This document shows, in pieces, positions 15,767-24,737 of a DNA stretch of 34,287 nt; the stretch's first letter is position 1; each line of letters begins with the position of its first letter. A program made the position numbers and the translations under genes. Source of the DNA: an uncultured Clostridia bacterium (GTDB taxonomy: Bacteria; Bacillota; Clostridia; Lachnospirales; Anaerotignaceae); the NCBI GenBank assembly GCA_944377425.1, contig CALWEX010000107.1, positions 1 to 34,287 on the forward strand, read 5' to 3'. The notes beneath the pieces are model-generated. The model made no database searches. It was not told the origin of the DNA and worked only from the letters and a program-made list of their open reading frames with translations.

Positions 15767-15843
15767 AATCTACTAAATTTTACAAACAAAAACTGTTTAG
15801 AGCATAATACCCTAAGCTATAGTAAAATTTTACAGAAATAAAA

Positions 15844-15890
15844 TAAAAGAGCCCTAAACAATTTTTAAACAAAAATTTAGGGCTCTTTTA
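15844..15890 (-). terminator. Terminator of glmS
   Basis: A perfect 15-bp stem (15844-15858 with 15876-15890; core GAGCCCTAAA/TTTAGGGCTC) with flanking A/T runs ends transcription about 24 bases after the glmS stop. It could work in both directions. Confidence 0.92.
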
Positions 15891-15913
15891 TTCTATAATA
15901 AATTTACTTTTAA

Positions 15914-17749
15914 TTACTCAACAGTAACTGATTTAGCAAGATTTCTTGGCTGGTCTATGTCTGTACCTAAGCAATATGCAACGTAATAAGCAAATAACTG
16001 TGCCGGTACAGCCGCCAATAATGGTGCTACCATCCAAGACGCTCTTGGTATAAATATTACATCATCAACTTCTTTTGTAAATGCGTCATTGCCTTCAAGG
16101 GCTATGGCTATAACTTTGGCGCCTCTTGTTTTAACTTCTTTTATGTTGCTTAAAGTTTTCTCAAAAAGTTCTTCCTGAGTAAGTACAGCAACTACAAGAG
16201 TGTTTTCATCAATCATAGCAATAGGTCCATGTTTAAGTTCGCCTGCCGCATAAGCCTCACTGTGAAGATAAGCAATTTCCTTTAATTTAAGTGAGCCTTC
16301 CATAGATACAATATAATCCAGTCCACGGCCTATGAAAAATACATTAGCTGATTTTGAGTATTTTTCGGCAAGCTGTTTTTCAATGTGTGATTTCTGGAGT
16401 ATCTTGGATATTTTAGAAGGTACCTCATAAAGTTCACCTTTAATACCGCTGAATTCTTCAGAGCTTATTTTATTAAGCTCCATAGCCATGCTTACAGCTA
16501 TAAGTTCCATAGCTGTAACCTGAGCCGTAAAAGCCTTAGTTGAGGCAACAGATATTTCAGGTCCTGCAAGTATATAGAATACATCATCAGCTTCCCTTGC
16601 AATGGAGCTTCCTACAGCATTAACAACAGCCATTACCCTTGCTCCATTTCTTTTAGCTATTCTTAAAGCCTCAAGAGTATCAGCTGTTTCTCCTGACTGT
16701 GAAACAACAATAAGCAGTGTATGCTCATCAATAACAGGGTCTCTGTATCTGAACTCACTAGCAACATCAGCTATAACAGGTATACGTGTTAACTTTTCAA
16801 TTAAATTTTTGCCTATAAGTCCTGCATGGTATGCTGTTCCGCAGGCAACTATATAAATCCTGCTCAAGCCTTCAATATCGGCTTTTGTGAGCTTAATACC
16901 GCTCATATCTATTGAGCTGCTTTCTTCCGGAATACGTCTTTGAACCAATTCCTGAATTATTTTAGGCTGTTCGTTTATTTCTTTAATCATGAAATGCTCA
17001 TAACCGCCTTTTTCGGCAGCGTCAATGTCCCATTTCACTTCGTAAATCTCTTTTTTTACTTCATTCTTATTATTATCAAATATTTTTATTCTGTCAGATT
17101 TAATAACAGCTATTTCGTTGTCATCAAGGAAATAAACGTTTCTTGTATGATGAAGTATAGCTGGTATATCTGATGCAATAAAGTTTTCACCTTCACCTTT
17201 TCCTATTACAAGTGGGCAGTTTTTCCTTGCTGCTATAAGTGTATCCGGATAATCACGGCAAAGTATTCCTAAAGCATAAGCTCCTTCTATTCTTTCAAGT
17301 GTTTTAAACACAGACTCTAAAAAGCCTATTCCTGATTTATAATAATAATCAATTAAATGGGCCACTGTTTCTGTGTCTGTTTCTGAAACGAATTTATAAC
17401 CTCTTTGAGTAAGTTCTTCTTTAATATCCAAGTAGTTTTCTATAATGCCATTATGCACAACAGCAATAAGTCTGTCACCACTTATATGCGGATGTGAGTT
17501 AATATCGCTTGGTGCGCCATGTGTTGCCCAGCGTGTATGACCAATACCTAAACATCCACTTACAGGGTTTTCCTCCAGCTTTTGAGCAAGATTAACAAGC
17601 TTTCCCTTTGCTTTAAGCATATTAATCTTCTCACCGTCATGAACAGCAATTCCGGCAGAGTCATATCCTCTGTATTCAAGCCTTTTTAAACCGTCCATTA
17701 ATATAGCCGGCGCCTGCGAAGGTCCAATATATCCAACTATACCGCACAT
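15914..17749 (-). CDS. glmS: Glutamine-fructose-6-phosphate aminotransferase (isomerizing)
   Basis: Makes glucosamine-6-phosphate from fructose-6-phosphate and glutamine, the entry step of UDP-GlcNAc and peptidoglycan synthesis. Length 611 residues, standard. The start is set at ATG 17749 so that Cys2 (MCGIVGYIG) becomes the N-terminal glutaminase nucleophile; AGGAGG is eight bases upstream. An earlier in-frame TTG at 17755 would bury the cysteine. The N-terminal Ntn glutaminase domain includes GHTRWATHG and NGIIENY. Two SIS sugar-isomerase domains follow (VACGTAYHAG; SQSGETADT). The protein ends with the usual AKSVTVE. A promoter lies at 17827-17855. Its leader of about 70 bases has no glmS ribozyme core, so the metabolite-cleaved ribozyme common in Firmicutes is absent here. 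Confidence 0.96.
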   Translation of the reverse strand: MCGIVGYIGPSQAPAILMDGLKRLEYRGYDSAGIAVHDGEKINMLKAKGKLVNLAQKLEENPVSGCLGIGHTRWATHGAPSDINSHPHISGDRLIAVVHNGIIENYLDIKEELTQRGYKFVSETDTETVAHLIDYYYKSGIGFLESVFKTLERIEGAYALGILCRDYPDTLIAARKNCPLVIGKGEGENFIASDIPAILHHTRNVYFLDDNEIAVIKSDRIKIFDNNKNEVKKEIYEVKWDIDAAEKGGYEHFMIKEINEQPKIIQELVQRRIPEESSSIDMSGIKLTKADIEGLSRIYIVACGTAYHAGLIGKNLIEKLTRIPVIADVASEFRYRDPVIDEHTLLIVVSQSGETADTLEALRIAKRNGARVMAVVNAVGSSIAREADDVFYILAGPEISVASTKAFTAQVTAMELIAVSMAMELNKISSEEFSGIKGELYEVPSKISKILQKSHIEKQLAEKYSKSANVFFIGRGLDYIVSMEGSLKLKEIAYLHSEAYAAGELKHGPIAMIDENTLVVAVLTQEELFEKTLSNIKEVKTRGAKVIAIALEGNDAFTKEVDDVIFIPRASWMVAPLLAAVPAQLFAYYVAYCLGTDIDQPRNLAKSVTVE

Positions 17750-17826
17750 TAACAATTCCTCCTGAAAAATATAAATTAACTTTAAAACAAGTTTTATATC
17801 TATACCATAAATACTTTTTACTGCTT

Positions 17827-17855
17827 ATTATATCATTTACACCAGTTTCAAACAA
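17827..17855 (-). promoter_or_regulatory. Sigma-A type promoter of glmS
   Basis: Minus-strand TTGTTT (17855-17850) and perfect TATAAT (17832-17827) are 17 bases apart. The expected leader is about 70 bases, too short for the glmS ribozyme. Confidence 0.65.
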
Positions 17856-17902
17856 TACCCATTTTCAAAGGCTTTATCAGCTTTTAAGCTTATTATTTAA
17901 TA

Positions 17903-17930
17903 TTGACTAAAATAAATGTAATGTTATAAT
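17903..17930 (+). promoter_or_regulatory. Sigma-A type promoter of the EamA transporter gene
   Basis: TTGACT (17903-17908) and perfect TATAAT (17925-17930) are 16 bases apart. The ATG is 34 bases past the -10 box. Confidence 0.75.
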
Positions 17931-17964
17931 CTAACTTATAATATTTTGGGAAAGGGTGTATTTT

Positions 17965-18846
17965 ATGCAAAAAAACAATAAAAGCATGCTTTTGGTACAT
18001 ATAGCCATAGCACTTTTTGGAAGCTCCAGCTTATTTGGAAAGCTTATAAATCAGCCAGCTTTTGCTATTGTTGCCGGCCGCGTATTTTTTTCAGTATTAA
18101 TAATGTTTTTTATATTCAAAGCAAAAAATATTTCTTTGAATCTTCATAATAAACAAAACTACTTAAAAGTACTTTTGCTTGGCGTTATACTTACAGTACA
18201 CTGGGTATTATTTTATCATTCAGTACAAATATCCACTGTTGCCATTTCTCTTTTGACTTTTTCAACCTGCCCTATATTTGCCACTTTTTTAGAGCCAATG
18301 TTTTTTAAAGATGAAAAACTTACAAAAGAAAATGTATTTATTGCATTAGTGGCTTTTATAGGTGTAGCAATAGTTGTACCTAAGTTTGAATTAGGCAGCA
18401 CAATGCTTCAAGGCTTTATAGAAGGTATACTGGCAGGCCTTACATTTGCTCTTGTATCAGTACTTGAAAGAAAATACGTAAAAGAATTAAACGGTGTTGT
18501 AATTTCATTTTATGAGCAGTTAATAGTTTTTATAGCACTGCTTCCTATTTGCATATTTACAGGTCTAAACCCTGTTTCAAAAAGCGATATATTCTACATA
18601 CTTTTATTCAGTACAGTATTTACTCTTTTAAGCCGCTACTGCTATATAACAGGACTTAAAGGTGTTTCGGCACAAACAGCCGGTGTTCTTACAACCCTTG
18701 AACCTATATACGGCATTATACTGGCAGCTGTACTACTTAATGAAACACCTACAGTTAAAGAGCTTATAGGCGGAGTTGTAATTCTTTTGGCCGCTGTTTA
18801 TTCTTCAATGCGTGCCATGCGAAAAAGCTCAGCAAAACAATCTTAA
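17965..18846 (+). CDS. DMT-superfamily transporter with two EamA domains
   Basis: A 293-residue inner-membrane protein with about ten hydrophobic helices arranged as two EamA repeats (roughly 8-140 and 150-285). Family members export amino acids, metabolites or drugs by proton exchange; the substrate here is unknown. The segment ALFGSSSLFGKLI near the N-terminus and GVLTTLEPIYGIILA in the second repeat are typical. I chose ATG 17965 (MQKNNKS) with AAAGGG eight bases upstream; an in-frame GTG at 17956 overlaps that site. It is monocistronic, between its own promoter and a strong bidirectional terminator, and divergent from glmS. Confidence 0.88.
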   Translation: MQKNNKSMLLVHIAIALFGSSSLFGKLINQPAFAIVAGRVFFSVLIMFFIFKAKNISLNLHNKQNYLKVLLLGVILTVHWVLFYHSVQISTVAISLLTFSTCPIFATFLEPMFFKDEKLTKENVFIALVAFIGVAIVVPKFELGSTMLQGFIEGILAGLTFALVSVLERKYVKELNGVVISFYEQLIVFIALLPICIFTGLNPVSKSDIFYILLFSTVFTLLSRYCYITGLKGVSAQTAGVLTTLEPIYGIILAAVLLNETPTVKELIGGVVILLAAVYSSMRAMRKSSAKQS

Positions 18847-18897
18847 CACATAAACTATAAATTTTTTATTTACTTTTATTGCAAAGCATAAAAACAC

Positions 18898-18941
18898 AAA
18901 AAAATGGTAAAGCCGAAATAAATTCGGCTTTACCATTTTTT
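18898..18941. terminator. Bidirectional terminator between the EamA transporter and spoVG
   Basis: A perfect stem of about 19 bp (AAAAAATGGTAAAGCCGAA with its complement, 18898-18917 with 18923-18941) has a 5-base loop. A-runs on one side and T-runs on the other let it serve both converging genes. Confidence 0.93.
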
Positions 18942-18952
18942 AATGATTAACA

Positions 18953-19255
18953 TTATTCATCAGAAGCGGCTTCCTGTTCGTCCTCGTCACTTGATTCATT
19001 TTCTAATGCGTTATAGTATTCGTTTAATACAGCTGTCTGTATCATTTCCCTTGCCGCCTGATTAATAGGATGAGCTATATCTCTAAATTCCCCGTCAGAT
19101 GTTTTTCTGCTTGGCATAGCAATAAATATGCCCTCATCCTTTTCAATAACCTTAATATCATGTACAACAAAAGCCTCGTCAAAAGTAACTGATACAATGG
19201 CTTTCATTCTTCCTTCTTTGTTAATCTTTCGTATTCTTACATCAGTTATACGCAT
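18953..19255 (-). CDS. spoVG: SpoVG regulatory protein
   Basis: A 100-residue protein with the full SpoVG domain (about residues 1-84) and an acidic C-terminal tail ([13 protein letters not shown]). SpoVG is a small nucleic-acid-binding regulator; in Bacillus it affects asymmetric septation and in other Firmicutes capsule and virulence genes. Recognisable segments are [42 protein letters not shown] (about 44-65) and the REMIQ helix. ATG 19255 has AAAGGGG about ten bases upstream. It lies 105 bases downstream of glgD without a clear terminator. A sigma-H-like element (AGGAAAT at 19337-19331) may provide its own promoter, but the -10 half is weak. In Bacillus it neighbours glmU; here it does not. 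Confidence 0.95.
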   Translation of the reverse strand: MRITDVRIRKINKEGRMKAIVSVTFDEAFVVHDIKVIEKDEGIFIAMPSRKTSDGEFRDIAHPINQAAREMIQTAVLNEYYNALENESSDEDEQEAASDE

Positions 19256-19360
19256 AACTAAGCACCCCTTTTTTCACTGAGGCAAATCCCCTTTTAGCCC
19301 CAGCTTTATTTTTGTCTGCTTACGCCTCGTATTTCCTTAAGTGTCCCCAGCATAGTGATG

Positions 19361-20476
19361 TCAAATAGTTGAGCGTTTTTTAAATACACAAGGTTTACCA
19401 ACCTCGCCTGATACGTGTTTTCCGTCAGAAACAGAAACTTGTTTATCAAGTATTGCGTTTTCAACAATACAGTTATTGCCTATGTAGCAGCCTTCCATAA
19501 GTATTGAATTTTTTACTACCGAGTTTTCTCCTATATATACCCTTCTAAACAGCACTGAACTTTCTATTTTACCGTTTATAATGCTTCCGCCGCCTATAAT
19601 GGTATTGGAAACATCGGCGCCTTCATTATATTTAACAGGTGGTTCATCCTTAGGTTTTGTAAAAGTATAAGGAAAATCTTTTGTAAATTCCCTGCGGACA
19701 TCCTCTTTAAGGAAATCCATATTAGTATTGTAATATTCCATTATACCGCCGCCTATGGATGACCAGTAGCCGTCAAACATAAAGGCTTTAATATTCAATT
19801 TACGTCTGAATCTTACAATAATGTCTTTTACAATATCAAATCTGCCTTCCGGTACAATTTCGTTAAGCAAATCTATAAGAAGCTTTCTTGATATAACATA
19901 TATACCCAATGAAGCAATATTTGTCTGCGGCTCAATAGGTTTTTCTTCAAACTCAATTATTCTTCCGTCATCGTCAAGCTGCATAATACCGAATTTAGTA
20001 AGGTCCCTGTCATGCATTTCTTTGCAGACTACAGTAATATCCGCTTCTTGGTTTTTATGGAATTCAATAACCTTTCTGTAATCCATTTTATATATGGAAT
20101 CTCCAGAGGCTATAACAACATAATTTTCGTTGCTTCGTTCAAGAAATGATATATTTTGGTAAATAGAATCAGCAGTTCCCCTGAACCAAAAAGAGTTCTC
20201 GCTGCTTACATACGGAGTAAATATGTAAAGGCCGCCTTGCTTTCTACCAAAATCCCACCACTTTGAGCTTGAGAGATGATCGTGAAGTGAGCGAGAATTA
20301 TACTGAGTAATGACTGCTACTTTTTTTATCATAGAATTGGACATATTGCTTAAAGGAAAATCTATAGCCCTATAGCAGCTGCCAACAGGCATAGCTGAAG
20401 CGGCTCTAAGGCTTGTAAGCTCTCCAAGACGCTTTTCGTTATTTCCTCCGGCAAGAATAATACCTATAGCTTTCAT
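19361..20476 (-). CDS. glgD: ADP-glucose pyrophosphorylase subunit GlgD
   Basis: A 371-residue GlgC paralogue that pairs with GlgC in Firmicutes to form the heteromeric glucose-1-phosphate adenylyltransferase of glycogen synthesis. It has a nucleotidyltransferase domain (about 1-250; [13 protein letters not shown] at 8-20, RAIDFPLSN at 36-44, GDSIYKMDY) and a C-terminal left-handed beta-helix of hexapeptide repeats (about 285-360). The segment holding the GlgC lysine motif KPAVAFGG is replaced by ASAMPVGS, and the GGQGSRLG loop by GGNNEKRLG, consistent with a regulatory, weakly or non-catalytic subunit. ATG 20476 has GGAGGAGGAAG upstream and overlaps the glgC stop by four bases, so the two subunits are translated together. 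Confidence 0.93.
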   Translation of the reverse strand: MKAIGIILAGGNNEKRLGELTSLRAASAMPVGSCYRAIDFPLSNMSNSMIKKVAVITQYNSRSLHDHLSSSKWWDFGRKQGGLYIFTPYVSSENSFWFRGTADSIYQNISFLERSNENYVVIASGDSIYKMDYRKVIEFHKNQEADITVVCKEMHDRDLTKFGIMQLDDDGRIIEFEEKPIEPQTNIASLGIYVISRKLLIDLLNEIVPEGRFDIVKDIIVRFRRKLNIKAFMFDGYWSSIGGGIMEYYNTNMDFLKEDVRREFTKDFPYTFTKPKDEPPVKYNEGADVSNTIIGGGSIINGKIESSVLFRRVYIGENSVVKNSILMEGCYIGNNCIVENAILDKQVSVSDGKHVSGEVGKPCVFKKRSTI

Positions 20477-21756
20477 AAGTCTTCCTCCTCCATGATTATT
20501 GATTTTCCGCTTTCAAGTATTGAGTTTGTATAATCAGCGGAAGAAGTTTTTCCGTGTATAACACAGTTTTTGCCAATAGTAACGCCTTCTGGAACAAAGG
20601 AGTTTTCACCTATAACCGTAATGCCTGTGTTGTAAATTTTAGGCTTAAGCTCATTAGGGATATTATCTCCAACACCCATTTTAACGTCCTTTTCTATAAC
20701 GCAGCTTTCATCTATTACACATCTATCAATTACAGCACCACTTTTAATAACAGTGCCTTTCATAATAATAGAGTCTTTAACAAAAGCTCCTTCTTCAATA
20801 ATTACATCAGGACTTAAAACCGAGTTTTCAACATCGCCGTAAATTTCACAACCGTCTGAAATTATAGATTTTTTAACATGTCCGGTAGGTGATATGTACT
20901 GCGGAGGCTGGATGTCACTATTGGTATAAATTTTCCAAAAATCCTCATAAAGATTAAAAGAAGGCAATGTTTTTATAAGCTCCATATTGGCCTGCCAATA
21001 GCTTTCAATAGTTCCTACATCCTTCCAATAATCTTTAAATCTCCAAGCGTATATATTTTCACCGTCAGCAAGCATTTTAGGTATAATATGCATTCCAAAA
21101 TCGCTGTCAGGGTGTACCTTGTTGTCTTTTATAAGTGCTTCTCTAAGCTTGCTCCATGTAAAAATATAAATTCCCATTGACGCCAAATTGCTTTTTGGGT
21201 TAGCCGGTTTTTCTTCGAACTCATATATTTTGTCATCATCTTTAGTGTTCATTATTCCAAAACGACTTGCTTCCTCAAAAGGCACTTCTAAAACAGCAAT
21301 AGTTGCTGCACAGTTGTTCTTTTTATGGAACTCAAGCATTCTGGAATAGTCCATTTTATAAATATGGTCTCCAGATAAAACCAGAACATATTCAGGGTCA
21401 TTAGCGTCTATGTACTCAATATTCTGATAAATGGCATTTGCTGTACCCATAAACCATTCTCCGCTTTCATCTCCTGCTTTAACATGCGGAGCAAGTATTG
21501 TAACGCCGCCGTTTCTGCGGTCAAGGTCCCAGGCAAAGCCTATACCAATATGTTTATTAAGCCTTAAAGGCTGGTACTGTGTAAGAACACCAACGTTATA
21601 AACCCCTGAATTTACGCAATTACTAAGGGGAAAGTCTATTATTCTATACATTCCCCCAAAAGCTACTGCCGGTTTAGCTATCTTGTTGGTTAAAACACCA
21701 AGACGACTGCCTTGTCCTCCGGCAAGAAGCATAGCGATCATTTCATTTTTGCTCAT
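20473..21756 (-). CDS. glgC: Glucose-1-phosphate adenylyltransferase catalytic subunit
   Basis: Makes ADP-glucose from ATP and glucose-1-phosphate, the committed step of bacterial glycogen synthesis. Length 427 residues, normal. Motifs: nucleotide loop [10 protein letters not shown] (11-20), [19 protein letters not shown] (28-46), [13 protein letters not shown] with the catalytic Asp, FEEKP, and a C-terminal beta-helix of hexapeptide repeats (about 285-415). I use ATG 21756 (MSKNEMIAM), preceded by GGAG eight bases upstream; the longer reading frame to 21795 adds 13 residues without homology or a ribosome site. It forms an operon with glgD. No other glycogen gene (glgA, glgB, glgP) is in the window. 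No clear promoter was found in the AT-rich upstream gap. Confidence 0.95.
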   Translation of the reverse strand: MSKNEMIAMLLAGGQGSRLGVLTNKIAKPAVAFGGMYRIIDFPLSNCVNSGVYNVGVLTQYQPLRLNKHIGIGFAWDLDRRNGGVTILAPHVKAGDESGEWFMGTANAIYQNIEYIDANDPEYVLVLSGDHIYKMDYSRMLEFHKKNNCAATIAVLEVPFEEASRFGIMNTKDDDKIYEFEEKPANPKSNLASMGIYIFTWSKLREALIKDNKVHPDSDFGMHIIPKMLADGENIYAWRFKDYWKDVGTIESYWQANMELIKTLPSFNLYEDFWKIYTNSDIQPPQYISPTGHVKKSIISDGCEIYGDVENSVLSPDVIIEEGAFVKDSIIMKGTVIKSGAVIDRCVIDESCVIEKDVKMGVGDNIPNELKPKIYNTGITVIGENSFVPEGVTIGKNCVIHGKTSSADYTNSILESGKSIIMEEEDL

Positions 21757-22236
21757 ATCATCATCTCCCAACAGCGCCGAAAATATCAGCAGCATTTTAA
21801 GCTCAATGCTTATTTATATTTTATCATATTTTCTAATTATAATAAATAAAATTTTAAAACTTTAAGGACTTAAAATATTCAAAAATACATGCCCATTTCA
21901 TTTTTTTAAAGAGTTATTTTATAATAAAATGCACAAAAAAACACTATAAAAAAACATAATAGGCAATATTTTACATACTTAAAGCAGTTAATTTATGTAC
22001 TTTTATTAAAACAATACATTCTTTATACATTTTTAATATATAAAACAATTTTTGCATAAAGCTGTGTTAAAATACGCATATTGAGCTTGTATAATTTAAT
22101 TATTATTCTGCTCAATTAATTATAGAACAAAAAAACAGGCCTTGTTTAAAATATTTGCCATAAACTGTATAGACTTTCAAAAATTGGTGTAGTATACTTT
22201 TAAATTATAAACTATATGAATTGGGGCGTTCAGTAT
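21757..22236. other. 480-bp divergent intergenic region between glgC and murC
   Basis: No gene is seen. It is extremely AT-rich with long A and T runs. The best feature is the murC promoter at 22170-22198. A second TATAAT at about 22090 has only a weak -35. An imperfect palindrome around ACAGGCCTTGT (near 22135-22147) might be an operator but has no T-run. On the glgC side, TATAAT occurs on the minus strand near 21835 without a good -35. Confidence 0.4.
22170..22198 (+). promoter_or_regulatory. Probable murC promoter
   Basis: TAGACT (22170-22175) and TATACT (22193-22198) are 17 bases apart. Transcription would begin near 22205, about 30 bases before the preferred ATG at 22237. Confidence 0.55.
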
Positions 22237-23619
22237 ATGAAACTTGATTTAAAAAACGGCTTTAAAAGCGTTTATTTTATAGGAATAGGCGGCGTCAGCA
22301 TGTCGGGTCTTGCACAGATACTTAATCAGGAAGGCAAAAATGTTTCCGGCTCAGACATGAAAGAATCAGACGCCACAAATAAGCTTAAATCCCTTGGTAT
22401 TAAAGTAAATATCGGTCATAAGGCCAAAAACATAACCGACGGCATAGAACTTGTTGTATACACTGCTGCCGTAAAAGAAGATAACCCAGAGCTTTTAGAA
22501 GCTGAAAAAAAAGGCATACTTTGTGTTGAAAGAGCTGTGCTTTTGGGCAATATAATGGATAATTATAATAAATCCATAGCTGTTGCTGGAACACATGGCA
22601 AAACAACCACTTCCTCAATGCTTTCAGAAATTATGCTTCAGGCAGGCAAAAATCCTACAATTACTATAGGCGGAAACCTTTCCACAATAGGCGGCAATAT
22701 AAATGTAGGCTCAAATGAATACTTTGTAGCCGAAGCCTGTGAGTATCACGACAGTTTTCTTCAGTTCTACCCATACACAGCTGTAATACTTAATGTTGAA
22801 GCTGAGCATCTTGATTATTTTAAAGACATTAACCAAATCAGAAATTCATTCCATACATTTGCTTCAAACGTACCGGAAAACGGATATGTTGTTATAAATG
22901 CTGACGACAGCGGAAAAGATATAATAACAAAAGACTTAAAATGCAGTGTAGTAACATTCGGTCTTAATAAAGATACAGCCGACTGGTATCCAGAAAACAT
23001 AAGCCACAGTCAATTAGGCGGTGCATGCTTTGATGCATATTATAAAGGTAAGCTTATGGGCAGAGTAGAGCTTAATGTTCCAGGCGACCACAATATATTA
23101 AATGCTTTGGCTGCCTGCGCCGCTTCTGTATGTACCGGAGTTGATATGCCTGATATTACAGCAGGACTTAAAAATTATACAGGCGTTGACAGACGCTTCC
23201 AGTATAAAGGAGAGTTTAACGGAGCAACTGTTGTGGATGATTATGCCCACCACCCTTCCGAAATAAAGGCTACTCTTGCAGCAGCTAAAAATGTTAAGCA
23301 TAACAGAATTATATGTCTTTTCCAGCCGCACACATACACAAGAGCATATACACTTCTTTCGGACTTTGGCAAAGCTTTCTATAATGCCGATAAAGTTATA
23401 CTTGCTGATATTTACGCAGCCCGTGAAAAAGATACAGGCCTTATTAATTCTCAAACAGTAGCAGACGAAATAAATAAAAACAGCAATAACGCTGTATACG
23501 GCGGAAGCTTTGAAAACATTGAAAAAATGGTTAGACAAGATACACAAGAAGGCGATTTAATAATTACAATGGGCGCCGGAGATATTTACAAAATAGGTGA
23601 AAACCTTATAAAAAACTGA
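22237..23619 (+). CDS. murC: UDP-N-acetylmuramate-L-alanine ligase
   Basis: Adds L-alanine to UDP-MurNAc using ATP in the cytosolic phase of peptidoglycan synthesis. Length 460 residues, normal. The N-terminal UDP-binding Rossmann domain starts VYFIGIGGVSMSGLA (12-26). The central ATPase domain has the P-loop GTHGKTTTSSM (118-128) and NVEAEHLDYF. The C-terminal ligase domain carries VVDDYAHHPSEI and LFQPHTYTR. I prefer ATG 22237 (MKLDLKNGF): it has GGGG about ten bases upstream, whereas the in-frame ATG at 22216 has no ribosome site and would sit about ten bases from the predicted transcription start. It is monocistronic with its own terminator. Confidence 0.95.
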   Translation: MKLDLKNGFKSVYFIGIGGVSMSGLAQILNQEGKNVSGSDMKESDATNKLKSLGIKVNIGHKAKNITDGIELVVYTAAVKEDNPELLEAEKKGILCVERAVLLGNIMDNYNKSIAVAGTHGKTTTSSMLSEIMLQAGKNPTITIGGNLSTIGGNINVGSNEYFVAEACEYHDSFLQFYPYTAVILNVEAEHLDYFKDINQIRNSFHTFASNVPENGYVVINADDSGKDIITKDLKCSVVTFGLNKDTADWYPENISHSQLGGACFDAYYKGKLMGRVELNVPGDHNILNALAACAASVCTGVDMPDITAGLKNYTGVDRRFQYKGEFNGATVVDDYAHHPSEIKATLAAAKNVKHNRIICLFQPHTYTRAYTLLSDFGKAFYNADKVILADIYAAREKDTGLINSQTVADEINKNSNNAVYGGSFENIEKMVRQDTQEGDLIITMGAGDIYKIGENLIKN

Positions 23620-23627
23620 TTTAGTTT

Positions 23628-23662
23628 AAAAGCCTTAATTTGCGGAAAATTAAGGCTTTTTT
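23628..23662 (+). terminator. Terminator of murC
   Basis: A perfect 13-bp stem (AAAAGCCTTAATT/AATTAAGGCTTTT, 23628-23640 with 23648-23660) has a 7-base loop and ends in a T-run. It begins nine bases after the murC stop. Confidence 0.92.
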
Positions 23663-23668
23663 GTATTG

Positions 23669-23697
23669 TTGAAAAAAAAATCGAATTATTATATAAT
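23669..23697 (+). promoter_or_regulatory. Sigma-A type promoter of the MerR-family gene
   Basis: TTGAAA (23669-23674) and perfect TATAAT (23692-23697) are 17 bases apart. The normal spacing, rather than the 19-20 bases of MerR-activated promoters, suggests the regulator gene is not itself MerR-activated from this site. Confidence 0.7.
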
Positions 23698-23744
23698 TTA
23701 TATAATTTTAATCCAAAACTAATCCCATTGGGGAGGAATATAAA

Positions 23745-24572
23745 TTGAACCGACAAAAAAAGCTCTATACAATAGGCGATATTTCGGAAATATGTGGTGT
23801 GCCTGTAAAAACACTTCGATATTACGATGAAATAAAACTCCTTGTGCCTGAAAAACGTGATGCTGACACTAATTACAGGTATTATACCGAAGACCAGATG
23901 CTTACACTGCACAATATAAGAAAACTTAAAAACTATGGTTTTTCACTTGACGAAGTACATACTCTTGTTTACGAAAGTGATATACATACTTTAAAAGAAA
24001 GCTTAAGCGTTAGGCTAAAAGACATACACGAAAAAATAATGTCCCTTCAGGATTTATATAACGAAATTGAAACATCTATAGCCCGAATAGAGCTTCACGA
24101 CACAAAGCTTGAGGAGCCGGAAATAGAATATTTTCAGGAAACAGGCGTTATATACACAAAACGCACCGAAACAAACTTTAAAAGCGATGTTTTGCCTGTT
24201 TGCCGTTGGTTTGAAATTTTTGAGCTGATACGCAAAAACCGCCTTAAAGCCGAAAGCTCTATAATGGCTACATATCATAACCCACCTTTAGACCAGTTCC
24301 TAAAAACTGACTGTGAGTTAGAAATAAGTATGGCTGTAAAGGATAATTTACAGTTTCCGTTTTATAAAAAAATACCGGCGTTTAAAGCCGTTACAGCTAT
24401 TCACCGCGGCTCAATTTCAAACATAATAAATACTTACGTAAAAACTATAAAATGGCTTAATACAAATAAATTTGAAATTTCAGGCCCTATTACAGAAGAA
24501 TTTCTTATGTCACCTACAGATGTAAAAAACGAAAACGAGTTTTTAACTAAAATAATAATTCCGGTTAAATAA
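23745..24572 (+). CDS. MerR-family transcriptional regulator with GyrI/BmrR-like effector domain
   Basis: A 275-residue one-component regulator. The N-terminal MerR winged helix (about 7-75) includes YTIGDISEICGVPVKTLRYYDEIKLL-type residues and NYRYYTEDQM. A dimerisation coiled coil follows (about 80-118). The C-terminal half (about 125-275) looks like a GyrI-like/BmrR effector-binding domain (segments EYFQETGVIYTKR, FYKKIPAFKAVTAIHRGS). BmrR and BltR relatives bind lipophilic cations and activate multidrug exporters by untwisting a 19-base-spaced promoter. The start is TTG 23745 with GGGGAGG eight bases upstream. A terminator and a separate promoter lie between it and the Gld-type ABC operon; that promoter has 17-base spacing, so direct MerR-type activation of the operon is not supported. 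Confidence 0.87.
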   Translation: MNRQKKLYTIGDISEICGVPVKTLRYYDEIKLLVPEKRDADTNYRYYTEDQMLTLHNIRKLKNYGFSLDEVHTLVYESDIHTLKESLSVRLKDIHEKIMSLQDLYNEIETSIARIELHDTKLEEPEIEYFQETGVIYTKRTETNFKSDVLPVCRWFEIFELIRKNRLKAESSIMATYHNPPLDQFLKTDCELEISMAVKDNLQFPFYKKIPAFKAVTAIHRGSISNIINTYVKTIKWLNTNKFEISGPITEEFLMSPTDVKNENEFLTKIIIPVK

Positions 24573-24596
24573 AAACATACATAAAAATACATACTT

Positions 24597-24630
24597 AAAC
24601 GGCTTTATATATATAAACGCCGTTTTTTTT
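24597..24630 (+). terminator. Terminator of the MerR-family gene
   Basis: AAACGGC/GCCGTTT (24597-24603 with 24619-24625) forms a 7-bp stem with a 15-base AT loop and is followed by a run of eight T residues. Confidence 0.85.
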
Positions 24631-24673
24631 GCATAATATTCCATAAATCAGGTAATTGTTTACAAAATATACA

Positions 24674-24702
24674 TTGAAGTAAGTTAAATAATCTGCTATC
24701 AT
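24674..24702 (+). promoter_or_regulatory. Sigma-A type promoter of the Gld-type ABC operon
   Basis: TTGAAG (24674-24679) and TATCAT (24697-24702) are 17 bases apart, with the TTG start 36 bases past the -10 box. Confidence 0.6.
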
Positions 24703-24737
24703 TCATAGATAAACAATCTGTTAAGGAGGCTGGCGTA

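Noticed and set aside
17750..17964. glmS ribozyme
   Set aside because: The conserved catalytic core is not found and the predicted leader is too short.
23098..23547. 149-codon minus-strand open frame inside murC
   Set aside because: Shadow of murC; hydrophobic, low-complexity translation without a start signal.
23669..24702. MerR-type activation of the downstream Gld-type ABC operon
   Set aside because: The operon promoter has a normal 17-base spacer, not the 19-20 bases remodelled by MerR-family activators, and a strong terminator separates the genes.
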